Origin: a virus | Length of the DNA stretch: 33,837 nt | IMG/VR virus record: IMGVR_UViG_3300045136_000201 | Coordinates: 1 to 33,837 of that record | Direction: 5' to 3' (one strand) | In this document: piece by piece, positions 15,197 to 22,666 of the stretch | Position numbering within the stretch: position 1 is the stretch's first letter | Layout of the letters: every line of letters starts with the position of its first letter | Position numbers and translations under genes: made by a program | The notes under the pieces: model-generated | The model's database searches: none | The model's input: the letters and a program-made list of their open reading frames with translations, nothing else | What the model was told of the DNA's origin: nothing

Positions 15197-15349
15197 GTGC
15201 GGCGCGCCACGAGGCTGTGCTGGTTTGTGTTCGGGGTGATTGCCTATGTCGCCTTGCTCGCCCTGGAGGTCGTGATCGGGGCCGCACTTGTCGTGGTCGG
15301 CATCATCGATGGCGCTCACGGACTGCTACGCGCCACTAGAGATTCCTGA
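15197..15349 (+). CDS. Small plus-strand membrane protein
   Basis: This is a 50-residue protein with a basic N-terminus (RRATR), a hydrophobic stretch of about 30 residues (CWFVFGVIAYVALLALEVVI and AALVVVGII), then HGLLRATRDS. It likely crosses the membrane once or as a tight hairpin with an internal Glu. It starts at GTG directly after a strong promoter and has no SD, so it should be translated leaderless. It is isolated among minus-strand tail genes. With its own promoter it could act early or in lysogeny, for example in superinfection exclusion. That is inference. Confidence 0.55.
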   Translation: MRRATRLCWFVFGVIAYVALLALEVVIGAALVVVGIIDGAHGLLRATRDS

Positions 15350-15360
15350 TGAACACTTGA

Positions 15361-16296
15361 TCACGCCGAGACCCAACGGCCCATGACCGTCACGGCGCAG
15401 GTCCCAACCGAGCCAGTGGTCGACAGCGTCGCGATCACGCGGACGAGCCCATGCGCCTGGGACGCAGGCACGCCCGCGGTCGCCCAGACTGACTGAATGT
15501 AGCGCGGGTTCGCGACGTCGTGCACGTGTGAGATGAGGCCCGTGTTGATCGCGACCGGGTTCTGATCGTCCCCGTCGTACTCCTCGACGTTGAGCGACAG
15601 CGTCGTGTTCGAGCCTGCGCCCGCCGGTCGGGTTGCTGCCGTGGCCATATGGAGCATCAGGCGCAGCCCGGCGTCGGTGTGGGCCTTGTAGTTCTTCAGC
15701 GCGCCGACCGCGACCACGCCGCTCGCCGTCACGGTGCCGCCGCCTCCGGCTGCGACCGTGAACACGGGCGATACCCACTTGCCGTAGGTGTCATCGTAGG
15801 TCAGCGAGACGAAGTCGTAGGGGCTCGCGCCGATCCGCAGCTGCCCGATCTGGCCAGGCCCCGGGGTGCCGAGCCCGGCGACCGTGGACGCAACCACAGC
15901 ACGACCGCCACCGGCGGCAGGGGTGGCCCACTTCATCCCCCCTGTTTGCGAGGAGTCGGCGGTGAGGACCTGGCCGTCCGAGCCCACCGGGAGACGTGCG
16001 GCGGTGTCTGCCGCGGTACCAACGATCAGGTCGCCCTTCGCCTGGATGAGGTCGAACAGCGGGGCCCACCTGATCCCCGTGCTCTGCGAGGAGTCGGCGA
16101 CCGGCACGTGGCCGTTCGTTCCGACGGCGAGCCGCTCCAGCGTGCCCGCCGCCGTGGCGACGATCAGGTCGCCCTTCGAGGTAACGAGGTTGTAGATCGC
16201 CTTAAGCCCGCCCTCGAGCTGGTTCAGGTTGTTCGCGTTGAGCGCCGGCGGCGTGCCGTTCGCCCACGGGCCGACGGGCGTGTACGTGATCGCGAT
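15361..16296 (-). CDS. Tail fibre-like repeat protein, ATC start
   Basis: The protein has 311 residues from ATC 16296 ([20 protein letters not shown]). The first standard start (GTG 16107) would discard 63 codons of good fibre sequence. It contains imperfect repeats of the form KGDLIV..AA.T..RL.VG..G.VL.ADSSQ..G..W, as in phage tail fibres and head-fibre proteins. The C-terminus (about 110-311) is beta-rich with Gly/Thr. It probably acts in adsorption. AGGAGA precedes an in-frame TAG and the ATC start. Its 3' end faces the plus-strand membrane gene. Confidence 0.75.
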   Translation of the reverse strand: MAITYTPVGPWANGTPPALNANNLNQLEGGLKAIYNLVTSKGDLIVATAAGTLERLAVGTNGHVPVADSSQSTGIRWAPLFDLIQAKGDLIVGTAADTAARLPVGSDGQVLTADSSQTGGMKWATPAAGGGRAVVASTVAGLGTPGPGQIGQLRIGASPYDFVSLTYDDTYGKWVSPVFTVAAGGGGTVTASGVVAVGALKNYKAHTDAGLRLMLHMATAATRPAGAGSNTTLSLNVEEYDGDDQNPVAINTGLISHVHDVANPRYIQSVWATAGVPASQAHGLVRVIATLSTTGSVGTCAVTVMGRWVSA

Positions 16297-16309
16297 ATCT
16301 AGCTATCTC

Positions 16310-16504
16310 CTAGGGCGTGTCCGGGGCGAGTGGGGTGAGAGTATGCGTATCCGGCGCGAGCGCTACGAGCTCGGGCGGAACCAATCCGTCCCGCGGGAGC
16401 AGCGTGTCAGAGGGGAAAAGGTCGTCGGCGGGGAAAAGCGCGAACGGGTTCGGGTCGCCGAGTGTCTGCGTGTCCGGGTTGAGTGGAGCGAGCGGCACGT
16501 GCAA
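16310..16504 (-). CDS. Short proline-rich protein
   Basis: This is a 64-residue protein of repeated Pro, Asp and Leu (PLAPLNPDTQTL, ALFPADDLFPSDTLLP), with similar ends (PLAP, TPLAPDTP). A TTG (or a GTG two codons later) follows AAAGGG. The composition suggests a disordered linker or virion decoration peptide. It lies between the adaptor and fibre genes, and its TAG overlaps the next SD (CCTAGGAG), which supports real translation. Confidence 0.5.
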   Translation of the reverse strand: MHVPLAPLNPDTQTLGDPNPFALFPADDLFPSDTLLPRDGLVPPELVALAPDTHTLTPLAPDTP

Positions 16505-16514
16505 TGCCCTTTCT

Positions 16515-17228
16515 TTAGAGCAGGCCTACGCTCGGGTCGTTCGTCAAGAACCGGCGCGAACGGTCGCGTCGGCCCACGCGTGCGATTGGGAGCCGGTTTC
16601 CGCGCTTGCGGAGAAGCTCCCGGCGCATCTCTTGAATACGCTGCAGGTAGCGAGCGAGATACTGGTTGCCCCTAGCCGATCCCTGGTGGTCGTCCCCGCG
16701 GGCCGCGTAGTAGAAGATGTACTCCTCGATCAGGTCGTGGTATTCGGAGGGGATGCCGCCGTAGGTGGTCGTGGAGGGGTCGTTTCCGGCCGCGCTCATC
16801 GCCGTCGGCCGGGGCACGTACTGGCCTTTCAGGGTGCCGCCCGAGTCCGGGGTTGGGAAGACGATCAAGAGATCGGAGCCCTGGAGCGTGTAGTAGGAGA
16901 CAGGCGGGGTGGCGAGATCGCCGTACAGCCTGCGCGTGTTGATCTCATCCAGCGCCATCGGCTCGAGCACGCGCTCGTTCCCGTTCGCGTCCGAGGCCCA
17001 CAGCTCGAGCATCACGAGCACGTCCGTGTCGAGCGAGTACGCGTCCTTGCCCGCCGTCAGGTTCAGGCTCATTTCCCGCACACGGCACTTGGTCTTGATC
17101 AGGATGTCGAGAACCGCCCTGTTGGCAAGCTGGGTGACGCGCGCCGCGTCGTCCCCGGAGAGGGAGCTGTTCGTGTCAAGCCCCAGCTCGGCCGCGGCGG
17201 CCGTGTGGAAGTCAGCGAGCGTCGCCAT
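16515..17228 (-). CDS. Head-to-tail adaptor (connector) protein
   Basis: This is a 237-residue protein with an ATG start. The helical N-terminus (VTQLANRAVLDILIKTKCRVRE), then SLNLTAGKDAYSLDTDVL, then PVSYYTLQGSDLLIVFPTPD and a C-terminal GIPSEYHDLIEEYIFYYAARGDD are the familiar layout of phage adaptor proteins. These bind the portal ring and start the tail (P22 gp4 / T7 gp11-like). Place between capsid/portal and nozzle genes agrees. The basic C-terminal tail is unusual but not diagnostic. Confidence 0.7.
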   Translation of the reverse strand: MATLADFHTAAAAELGLDTNSSLSGDDAARVTQLANRAVLDILIKTKCRVREMSLNLTAGKDAYSLDTDVLVMLELWASDANGNERVLEPMALDEINTRRLYGDLATPPVSYYTLQGSDLLIVFPTPDSGGTLKGQYVPRPTAMSAAGNDPSTTTYGGIPSEYHDLIEEYIFYYAARGDDHQGSARGNQYLARYLQRIQEMRRELLRKRGNRLPIARVGRRDRSRRFLTNDPSVGLL

Positions 17229-17316
17229 GACGTCTACGCTCCCTTTCCCTGCCGTTGCGCTTGCGCGCCCTGCGGGTGTAGAACCGCGCGTACCTGCGCC
17301 CCGTCTTCTTGTCCAC
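17212..17316 (-). CDS. Small basic protein, uncertain
   Basis: This possible 34-residue protein is nearly half Arg and Lys (KKTGRRYARFYTRRARKR). It would start at GTG 17316 with a poor SD and end 17 bases inside the adaptor gene. The gap between 17228 and 17324 is otherwise empty, and overlap with the adaptor start is consistent with coupling. The high-GC arginine content could also be accidental. Confidence 0.35.
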   Translation of the reverse strand: MDKKTGRRYARFYTRRARKRNGRERERRRHGDAR

Positions 17317-17323
17317 TCCGACG

Positions 17324-17659
17324 TTACGACGTGGCAATCGATCTAGGCACGATGATCCCCGCTCGCGCTGCGCGCTTGCGGTAGTCGTAGTCATAGTCGT
17401 CCGGCGGCTCGTACAGCCCGATCTCTTCCAGGCAGGCGCGGAAGTCGTCCGGCTGGTTCTTCTTGATCTCGTAGCCGCACCATTCGTTCGGGCACACGTC
17501 CGGGTAGGCGGTGCTGAGCGGCTCCAGGCAGCGCAGGCACGCGTACCCGTTGGCGAGCCTGTCGATCAGCCCCTGCGGAAGCTCGATCTTGACTTCGCGA
17601 AGTGGCCTGCCGCCGATGATGACGACCCTATCGGGGTCGTCCTCATAGTAGAGGCGCAT
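17324..17659 (-). CDS. Small zinc-ribbon-like phage protein
   Basis: This is a 111-residue protein. It has two Cys pairs, CLRC (about 41-44) and CPNEWC (about 56-61), set as in zinc ribbons, followed by an acidic DDYDYDY segment. The ATG lies right after the previous stop (TGAATG). It contains ALIDRLA-like helices. No catalytic motif is seen. It ends the sugar-gene cassette and may be a structural or DNA-binding accessory. Confidence 0.65.
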   Translation of the reverse strand: MRLYYEDDPDRVVIIGGRPLREVKIELPQGLIDRLANGYACLRCLEPLSTAYPDVCPNEWCGYEIKKNQPDDFRACLEEIGLYEPPDDYDYDYRKRAARAGIIVPRSIATS

Positions 17660-18199
17660 TCATTCCTCCCTGCTGAGCGCGTTCCACTCGTACAGGGTCT
17701 CCGTGACCTTTACCGGCGTGGTGCGAGCAGCAATCTCGTTGATGAAGTACCCGTCGGCGCAGTAGTCGCGCCACGGGTACCCGATTTCCTTCGCGATCCG
17801 GGAGAGCACGATGAAGTTTCCGGATGTGCTCGACCCGAGCCGGAACTCGCACCCATCGATGTTCCAGTCGCAGTAGACCGCCCCCGCGGGCGCGTGGGCG
17901 AGCATCTTCTCCACGTACGACGGGTGATATCGGTCGTCGTCGTTGAAGAACCCGAGATACTCACAGGAGGCATCCTTGATGCCCAGCTCGCGCTTGGCGT
18001 GCCCCCAATCCTGCTCGTCTTCGACGGCGACGATCTTCGCCTCCGGGAACTCCTCGCGAATCCGCTCGAGGTCGCACGCGCCGGAGACGTAGACGAGCGT
18101 CTCGTCCGGCGGCCTCGTCTGGTAGCGGAGGTTTCCGAGCATGTGCCTGAGCCCGCGCTCGAACGAGTGCGAAGTGACTATCGCGGTGAACGTCGGCAT
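17660..18199 (-). CDS. Glycosyltransferase family 2
   Basis: This is a 179-residue protein starting at ATG 18199, inside the end of the cytidylyltransferase gene. The GT-A fold is shown by TAIVTSHSFERGLRHMLGNL at the start, an acidic patch (VAVEDEQDW) and FFNDDDRYHP (about 88-97), which holds the metal-binding DXD motif. It is shorter than most family 2 enzymes (220-300), so the acceptor domain is minimal. It would transfer a sugar from a nucleotide sugar to an unknown acceptor, perhaps the virion or a wall polymer. Confidence 0.75.
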   Translation of the reverse strand: MPTFTAIVTSHSFERGLRHMLGNLRYQTRPPDETLVYVSGACDLERIREEFPEAKIVAVEDEQDWGHAKRELGIKDASCEYLGFFNDDDRYHPSYVEKMLAHAPAGAVYCDWNIDGCEFRLGSSTSGNFIVLSRIAKEIGYPWRDYCADGYFINEIAARTTPVKVTETLYEWNALSREE

Positions 18200-18621
18200 C
18201 GTTCGATCACCTCGGTGGTAGTGCAGAGCGGCGAGTAGGGGAGGTAGCGGAGCTCGATTCCGTGGTCGTCGAGCCACTGGTCGCTCACACCGAGCTGGCG
18301 CGTCAGGCTCTCCCCCGTCCAGTCGTCTCCGTGCACGATCACCGTCGCGCCGGAGGAGAGGATCGCCGGCCGGGAGTCCTCGTCGCCAATGTTCCGTATC
18401 ACCCGGGATACGTGCTTGCAGGATGCGAGAACGATTCTGCGCTCCTCGTAGCTCATGATTGGCTTGCGCTTGTAGCGGGCGGCGAACTCGTCGGAGTTCA
18501 ACCCGACGACAACGGGGCCGATGAGGGAGGCCCTGCGCAGGAACTCGACGTGTCCGGCGTGGAAGAGGTCGAACGTTCCGCCCGCGTAGACGATCGTCGG
18601 CCGAAGAGGCTTGCTAGACAC
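18178..18621 (-). CDS. TagD-like cytidylyltransferase
   Basis: This is a 147-residue protein from GTG 18621, overlapping the upstream stop, with GGAGG nearby. It has the nucleotidyltransferase signature GTFDLFHAGHVEFLRR (HxGH at about 18-21), MSYEERRIVLASCKHV and GDDWTGE, and ends in a STT-like CTTTEVIERC, as in glycerol-3-phosphate cytidylyltransferase. The likely reaction is CTP plus a phosphorylated polyol or sugar giving a CDP-activated donor and pyrophosphate. RfaE-type ADP-heptose synthesis is the alternative. It may supply the adjacent transferases. Confidence 0.8.
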   Translation of the reverse strand: MSSKPLRPTIVYAGGTFDLFHAGHVEFLRRASLIGPVVVGLNSDEFAARYKRKPIMSYEERRIVLASCKHVSRVIRNIGDEDSRPAILSSGATVIVHGDDWTGESLTRQLGVSDQWLDDHGIELRYLPYSPLCTTTEVIERCRRSPR

Positions 18622-19642
18622 CGATCGCTCTCCTCCACTTGGAGACGGTCTTGCGAATGTCCCGCTCGTCAAGCACGTACTCGCGAGCGGAGCTCGCAAG
18701 GTCGAGAACCTCGTCACGGTTGCGGACGAGGTGCTTGACGATCTTGAGAAAGTCCTTCTCGGTCTTGCAGGTGTACGTCCTGTCCCACCAGGGCCGGTAC
18801 GCCTCCACGTGGGACACCACCGGGGCCGCGTATGCCATCGCGGCCTCCAGGGCTTTGAGGTCGCTCTTGCCGTCCGCCCAGAACCCCGGGCGAAGCGGGC
18901 AGAGCATGAGGTCGATCTTCGAGAGGGTCCGCCGGTACTCGGCCAGCGAGTCGGTCCACGGGACGTACTCGTAGTCGAAACGGAAGCCGGTGAGCTCGGG
19001 CTTGATGCCCATGATCACAACCCGGGTGTCCGGCTGCCGCGAGGCCCAATCGAGCGCCCTGCGGATCAGCGCCGCGTCGAAGGCGTGCGAGTCCGAGGCT
19101 GCCCAGCCGATGCGGAGAACCCCATCGGGCTGGTGCGGCGGGTCGTCCGGCCAGTCGCCGGGGTCGACCGAGTTTGGGCAGACGTGGACGTTCTCGTTGT
19201 GGCGGCCGAACAGGTCGGCCAGGAAGGGGGTGGAGACGATCACTCCGTCCACCCACTCGAGGAACCTGCGGAACCCCTCGTAGGTGTGGTTCCCTCCGAA
19301 GAGCCTGGGGTCGTAGCGGGTGCCCCAGGTGCCGAGGTTCACGGGCGGGCCGACGAAGTAGTTGTCGTCCGCCTCCATGAACACCGGGATGCCCTGCTCC
19401 TGCATCCCAGCCATGAACACCCCGCGGGCGGCGCTAGCAGCGAACATCCACACCGCCGCGCCCTTCTGGCGGGGGAACACGATCTCCCCGTCCGGGCCCG
19501 CCCCGATATCAGTGGTGTCGAGGCGGAGAACCTGCCCGGGAAGGTAGCGGGCCGGGAGCTCGGCCCTTACGTAGTTGACCCCTTCGGTTAGCTGAACCCA
19601 GAACGTCGCCTTGCATTTCTGCAGGGCGAGCGGGAGCGTCAG
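18614..19642 (-). CDS. GT-B glycosyltransferase, probable CTG start
   Basis: With CTG 19642 as start the protein has 342 residues (xTLPLALQKCKATFWVQL). The CTG overlaps the previous TGA just as ATGA or GTGA overlaps do, and GGAGG lies seven bases upstream. Longer GTG/TTG readings would run in a shadow frame of the neighbour. Features of GT-B enzymes include EADDNYF, HVCPNSVDPGDW, IGWAASDSHAF and the C-terminal donor-site region LKALEAAMAYAAPVVSHVEAY. It acts with the cytidylyltransferase and the family 2 transferase. Confidence 0.75.
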   Translation of the reverse strand: MTLPLALQKCKATFWVQLTEGVNYVRAELPARYLPGQVLRLDTTDIGAGPDGEIVFPRQKGAAVWMFAASAARGVFMAGMQEQGIPVFMEADDNYFVGPPVNLGTWGTRYDPRLFGGNHTYEGFRRFLEWVDGVIVSTPFLADLFGRHNENVHVCPNSVDPGDWPDDPPHQPDGVLRIGWAASDSHAFDAALIRRALDWASRQPDTRVVIMGIKPELTGFRFDYEYVPWTDSLAEYRRTLSKIDLMLCPLRPGFWADGKSDLKALEAAMAYAAPVVSHVEAYRPWWDRTYTCKTEKDFLKIVKHLVRNRDEVLDLASSAREYVLDERDIRKTVSKWRRAIGV

Positions 19643-20217
19643 GCGCGAACCTCCACCTCGCCCTCGGACTGCTCCTCCTGGACGCCGAGGATCGCGTTGA
19701 CGACCTCCTCCCGGTTGCGGTTCGCGCGCTCGTACGCGATGACCTCCTCCGGGTCGAGGCCGAGGTCGCGCACGGTCTCCGCGATCTTCTCCGCGACCAT
19801 CTCCGAGGTGCGCCGGCCGTGCGCAACGAGCTCGTCGTACTTCGGCCACGGGGCCGGAAGCTCGGGCTGCTCGACCATGAGGAACTCGGATCCGTGGAAC
19901 GGGTTGGAGAGGAGCCCCTGCTCGACCTGCTCGCGGAACTCGTCCGACCAGCCCTCCTCCCGCTGCGCCTCGAGCGTGTCGTAGTAGGAGACGCGAATGC
20001 TCGGATCGATGATGTCCCCGGCGGCCCCCGGCTCGCCGATCTGGGTGAGACCGTTGAACTTGAAGTGCCGCCTGGCCGCGTCAACCTCCCAGGCGTACAG
20101 GAACCCGGGCTTGAACTTGGCGATGATGGGGAGCCGCTTGGGGCGGCCTGTAAACAGGTCGTCCTCGCCGGGGATGGCGGTGACCTTGAACCCCGGGTAC
20201 TTGGAGATGAAACGCAA
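19639..20217 (-). CDS. Conserved virion-region hypothetical protein
   Basis: This is a 192-residue protein. TTG 20217 follows a strong SD (GAGGAGGTTTCT). The N-terminal part is beta-like (FISKYPGFKVTAIPG, PIIAKFKPGFLYAW); the C-terminal 60 residues are acidic helices. It lies directly after the capsid gene. It may be a head-completion or decoration protein, but no family is recognised. Its last codons overlap the glycosyltransferase CTG. Confidence 0.6.
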   Translation of the reverse strand: MRFISKYPGFKVTAIPGEDDLFTGRPKRLPIIAKFKPGFLYAWEVDAARRHFKFNGLTQIGEPGAAGDIIDPSIRVSYYDTLEAQREEGWSDEFREQVEQGLLSNPFHGSEFLMVEQPELPAPWPKYDELVAHGRRTSEMVAEKIAETVRDLGLDPEEVIAYERANRNREEVVNAILGVQEEQSEGEVEVRA

Positions 20218-20236
20218 AGAAACCTCCTCGAAAGGG

Positions 20237-20262
20237 GAGAGGGGGCCCGAGGGCCCCCTCTC
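20237..20262 (-). terminator. Strong hairpin after the capsid gene
   Basis: GAGAGGGGGCCC (20237-20248) and GGGCCCCCTCTC (20251-20262) form a 12-bp perfect inverted repeat just beyond the capsid stop. On the minus strand CCCCTTTC follows. It may partly end transcription or protect the 3' end of capsid message. Confidence 0.55.
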
Positions 20263-20270
20263 TCTTGCCG

Positions 20271-21452
20271 CTACGTAGCCGAGTAGGACGTGATGCCCTT
20301 CATGATGCCGTGGGCCTTCTCCTGCGCCAGCTCGAACGAGTACACGGTGCGGTACTCGTGGACGACGCCGGTCACGTCCGGCGGCTCGATGTTCATCCGC
20401 AGCTTCGTGTTGAAACCGCGGAGCGGGCGGAACTTCACGTAGTCGAGGTCGACCAGGAACGCGTAGGTTCCGAAGCCCGTGCCCGTCTTGCTGAGATCCT
20501 GCCACTCCCGCTTCACGATCACGGGGATGGAGGTCCCGTAGGTCGAGTGCAGGAAGGCATTCACGTGCGCGCCGAACAGCCGGTTGTTGCCCGGCTCGGT
20601 CGGCTGCCACTTGTCCCGGTACATCTGCGAGAGGACAGTTGCGACCCTCGGAGCGACGAACAAAACCTTGTTCATCGACCCGACGCCGAACGGGCCCTCG
20701 AGGAACGTGTCGAACTCTGCGGGCGTGAGAGCGCCCTGAGCGTTCTCGACGTTCGTGGTGATGAACTCGAGGAGGCCACCAGCCGAGCCGCGAGGCCCAG
20801 GCGAGGCGTTCGTGTCGAGATCCCGAGCGCCGAAGAAGAGGCCCGACTCGATAGCACGGGTGTGCTCGACGAGCTTCTTCTGCTGCTCCGTCTCCGGCTC
20901 GCGACCGGAGTACATTTCGATGGCCGTCTCAACGTCCGAGAAGGCGAACTGGTGCCGCTCGTCGGTGAGATAGTTGAACTGAACGACCTTCTCCACCACC
21001 CGGGCGGTGCCGGAGCCGGCGTACTCGGCCGAGACGTTGGCCACGATCATGAGCTGAGCCCCGCTGTCCGAGGAGGCGGCCGCCTTGTCGCCCCAGCCGC
21101 GCACGACTCCGATGGAGTTCGCGGAGACGGAGGTGACGAGGTACGCCTCGAGGGTCAGCGTGTTCCGCACAACGTCGTTGACGCGGAACACCGTGTTGCC
21201 CTCGCCCGTCGAGACGGTAAGAGCGGTGTCTGCGGACGTAGCCGAAGTCGCCAGCGTCGAAACGCGGGGCATGAGCTCGTCCTCGACCCACTCGACCTTG
21301 CGGGCCACAGCGTCCTTTGAACCGAGGCGTCCAAGCAGAATGCGGAACTGAGCCTCGTCCGGCTGGAGCTCGAAGACCTTGTCGTCGACGTCCCGAACCT
21401 GGACGGCGGTGTTCGCATTCGAAGTCTGGACGCCCGTAAGAACGGTTGTCAC
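20271..21452 (-). CDS. Major capsid protein, DUF5309-like
   Basis: This is a 393-residue protein from a GTG start (GGGAG ten bases upstream). The N-terminus has DDKVFELQPDEAQFRILLGRLG, as in DUF5309 / SU10-type capsid proteins (…I..L.P...PF...LG). Mid-region SAEYAGSGTARVVEKVVQFNYLT and the C-terminal VKFRPLRGFNTKLRMNIEPPDVTGV also match that family as I recall it. These form the HK97-fold shell. Place after a scaffold-like gene and portal agrees. It is flanked by GC-rich hairpins on both sides. Confidence 0.85.
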   Translation of the reverse strand: MTTVLTGVQTSNANTAVQVRDVDDKVFELQPDEAQFRILLGRLGSKDAVARKVEWVEDELMPRVSTLATSATSADTALTVSTGEGNTVFRVNDVVRNTLTLEAYLVTSVSANSIGVVRGWGDKAAASSDSGAQLMIVANVSAEYAGSGTARVVEKVVQFNYLTDERHQFAFSDVETAIEMYSGREPETEQQKKLVEHTRAIESGLFFGARDLDTNASPGPRGSAGGLLEFITTNVENAQGALTPAEFDTFLEGPFGVGSMNKVLFVAPRVATVLSQMYRDKWQPTEPGNNRLFGAHVNAFLHSTYGTSIPVIVKREWQDLSKTGTGFGTYAFLVDLDYVKFRPLRGFNTKLRMNIEPPDVTGVVHEYRTVYSFELAQEKAHGIMKGITSYSAT

Positions 21453-21468
21453 TTGTTGCTAACTCCCA

Positions 21469-21497
21469 AAACCCGGCCCCTCGCCGGGGCGGGGTTT
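21469..21497 (-). terminator. Terminator-like hairpin between scaffold and capsid genes
   Basis: On the minus strand AAACCCCGCCCC pairs with GGGGCCGGGTTT (one mismatch) around a 5-base loop, followed by TTTTGGG. It overlaps the scaffold stop codon. It could be a partial terminator or a processing/stability element that isolates capsid message. Confidence 0.5.
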
Positions 21498-22353
21498 ACT
21501 TGTTCTTGTTTTCCCAGAGCTGTGCACGCCGGGCGAGATTCTCGAGAACCCGGTCGTGCGCAAGGTCCGCCGGGTGTCTATCGGCGGTCTGGAGCGGCGG
21601 CACGTTGGTCTGCTGCGTCACGTAAGGAACCTGGGGTGGCTGCTGCTCCGTGGGTGCCGGCTGCTGCGCCTGGGCCTGGGCAGGAGCTCCCTGTTCCCGC
21701 ATTCCCCGCGCCATGTAGTACAGGGTCTCGATGACCTGCTTCTTGGCCTCCACGCCGCCCGCGGTGAGTGGCTGGAGAACGTGCGGGGCGACCTCGGCCG
21801 CTTTCGCCATCAGGGGCTCCAGCTGGTCGAAGTCGGGGTGCGCGGAACGCACCGCCTGAAATGCGGCTACGAGCTGCTGCTGTCCGAGCTCCTGCTGGAC
21901 AGGGGCGTAGTACTGCTGGACAAGCTGCTGCATCTCGAGCCGCCGCTCGAATTGCGAAGCCCTCCGGGGGTCAACGTCGTACCACGCCTCGAGGGCGCGG
22001 TCGAGCCGAAGCGGATCCCCCCTGCGGAGGGCCTCTTCCGCAGCGCGCGCAGGGTCTTCCTCGATGAGGTCTTCGAGAGTGTCCTCATCGTACGCGGAGT
22101 ACTGCTGCAGGCCGCGAATCTCTTCGACGGCCTGCTTAACCGCGTTCAGCTCGCTCTGGAGCTTGCCGATGTAGGAGTCCTTCTCCCGAATCGCTCTCTC
22201 GGCTTCCTCCGCCGTGCGGTAGTGGAGCAGGAAGTTCTGCTGCTCCTCCGACGCAGCCTCCTGGGTAGCCTCAGCATCCGTGGGCTGCGCGTCCTCTGCC
22301 CCGGGTGCTCCCTCGTCGGGGAACTCCGGGAGCTCGTTCTCAATCTGAGACAA
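21496..22353 (-). CDS. Scaffolding-like protein
   Basis: This is a 285-residue protein from TTG 22353 with SD AAAGGA. The N-terminus is acidic and disordered (FPDEGAPGAEDAQPTDAE). Residues about 45-80 form a coiled coil (AEEAERAIREKDSYIGKLQS). The centre is helical and Gln-rich, and a Pro/Gln-rich linker leads to a basic C-terminal helix (LENLARRAQLWENKNK) as used by scaffold proteins to bind capsid. The gene lies directly before the capsid gene. Confidence 0.75.
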   Translation of the reverse strand: MSQIENELPEFPDEGAPGAEDAQPTDAEATQEAASEEQQNFLLHYRTAEEAERAIREKDSYIGKLQSELNAVKQAVEEIRGLQQYSAYDEDTLEDLIEEDPARAAEEALRRGDPLRLDRALEAWYDVDPRRASQFERRLEMQQLVQQYYAPVQQELGQQQLVAAFQAVRSAHPDFDQLEPLMAKAAEVAPHVLQPLTAGGVEAKKQVIETLYYMARGMREQGAPAQAQAQQPAPTEQQPPQVPYVTQQTNVPPLQTADRHPADLAHDRVLENLARRAQLWENKNK

Positions 22354-22666
22354 GACGGTTGATCCTTTCCTGGTCGCTTAACGCCCTCTCGAGCGCCTTC
22401 TCGGCCGAGTCGGGGGCGTGTAGGATCGCCTGCACGCCGGCCCAGAAACCGGCCGTGTAATCGACCCTCCGTTGGTTCACGGGTTGGGCCGAAAAGACGA
22501 GCTGCTGCCTGCCGAGGTACTCGGAGAGCTCTCGGCGGCGTCGCTCGTAAACCTCCTTGAGTAGCTCCCACCTCGTGTCACGGGACAGCGAGGCGATCTG
22601 GGCTATGACGTTCGGGTCGAGGTCTGAGTAGATCCGCTCGCGTCTAGCCAACGTTGTTCGCGCCAC
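22340..22666 (-). CDS. Small hypothetical protein between portal and scaffold
   Basis: This is a protein of 108 residues from GTG 22666, or 103 from TTG 22651. It is helical and rich in Arg and Glu (RDTRWELLKEVYERRRRELSEYL, ALERALSDQERINRLV). It overlaps the portal end and the scaffold start, so translation is coupled on both sides. Position suggests a head-assembly accessory. No family is recognised. Confidence 0.65.
   Translation of the reverse strand: MARTTLARRERIYSDLDPNVIAQIASLSRDTRWELLKEVYERRRRELSEYLGRQQLVFSAQPVNQRRVDYTAGFWAGVQAILHAPDSAEKALERALSDQERINRLVSD

Noticed and set aside
5979-16305. TAG reassigned to an amino acid in this phage
   Set aside because: Many well-supported genes end in TAG (for example 835, 1376, 11469, 20271, 22644), and SDs follow these stops, so TAG works as a stop generally. 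Local readthrough remains possible.
18614-19849. Longer glycosyltransferase starting at 19849
   Set aside because: The extra N-terminus (RRARCARPAHLGDG and so on) is the frame shadow of the upstream gene 19639-20217; the natural sequence begins near TLPLALQKCK.
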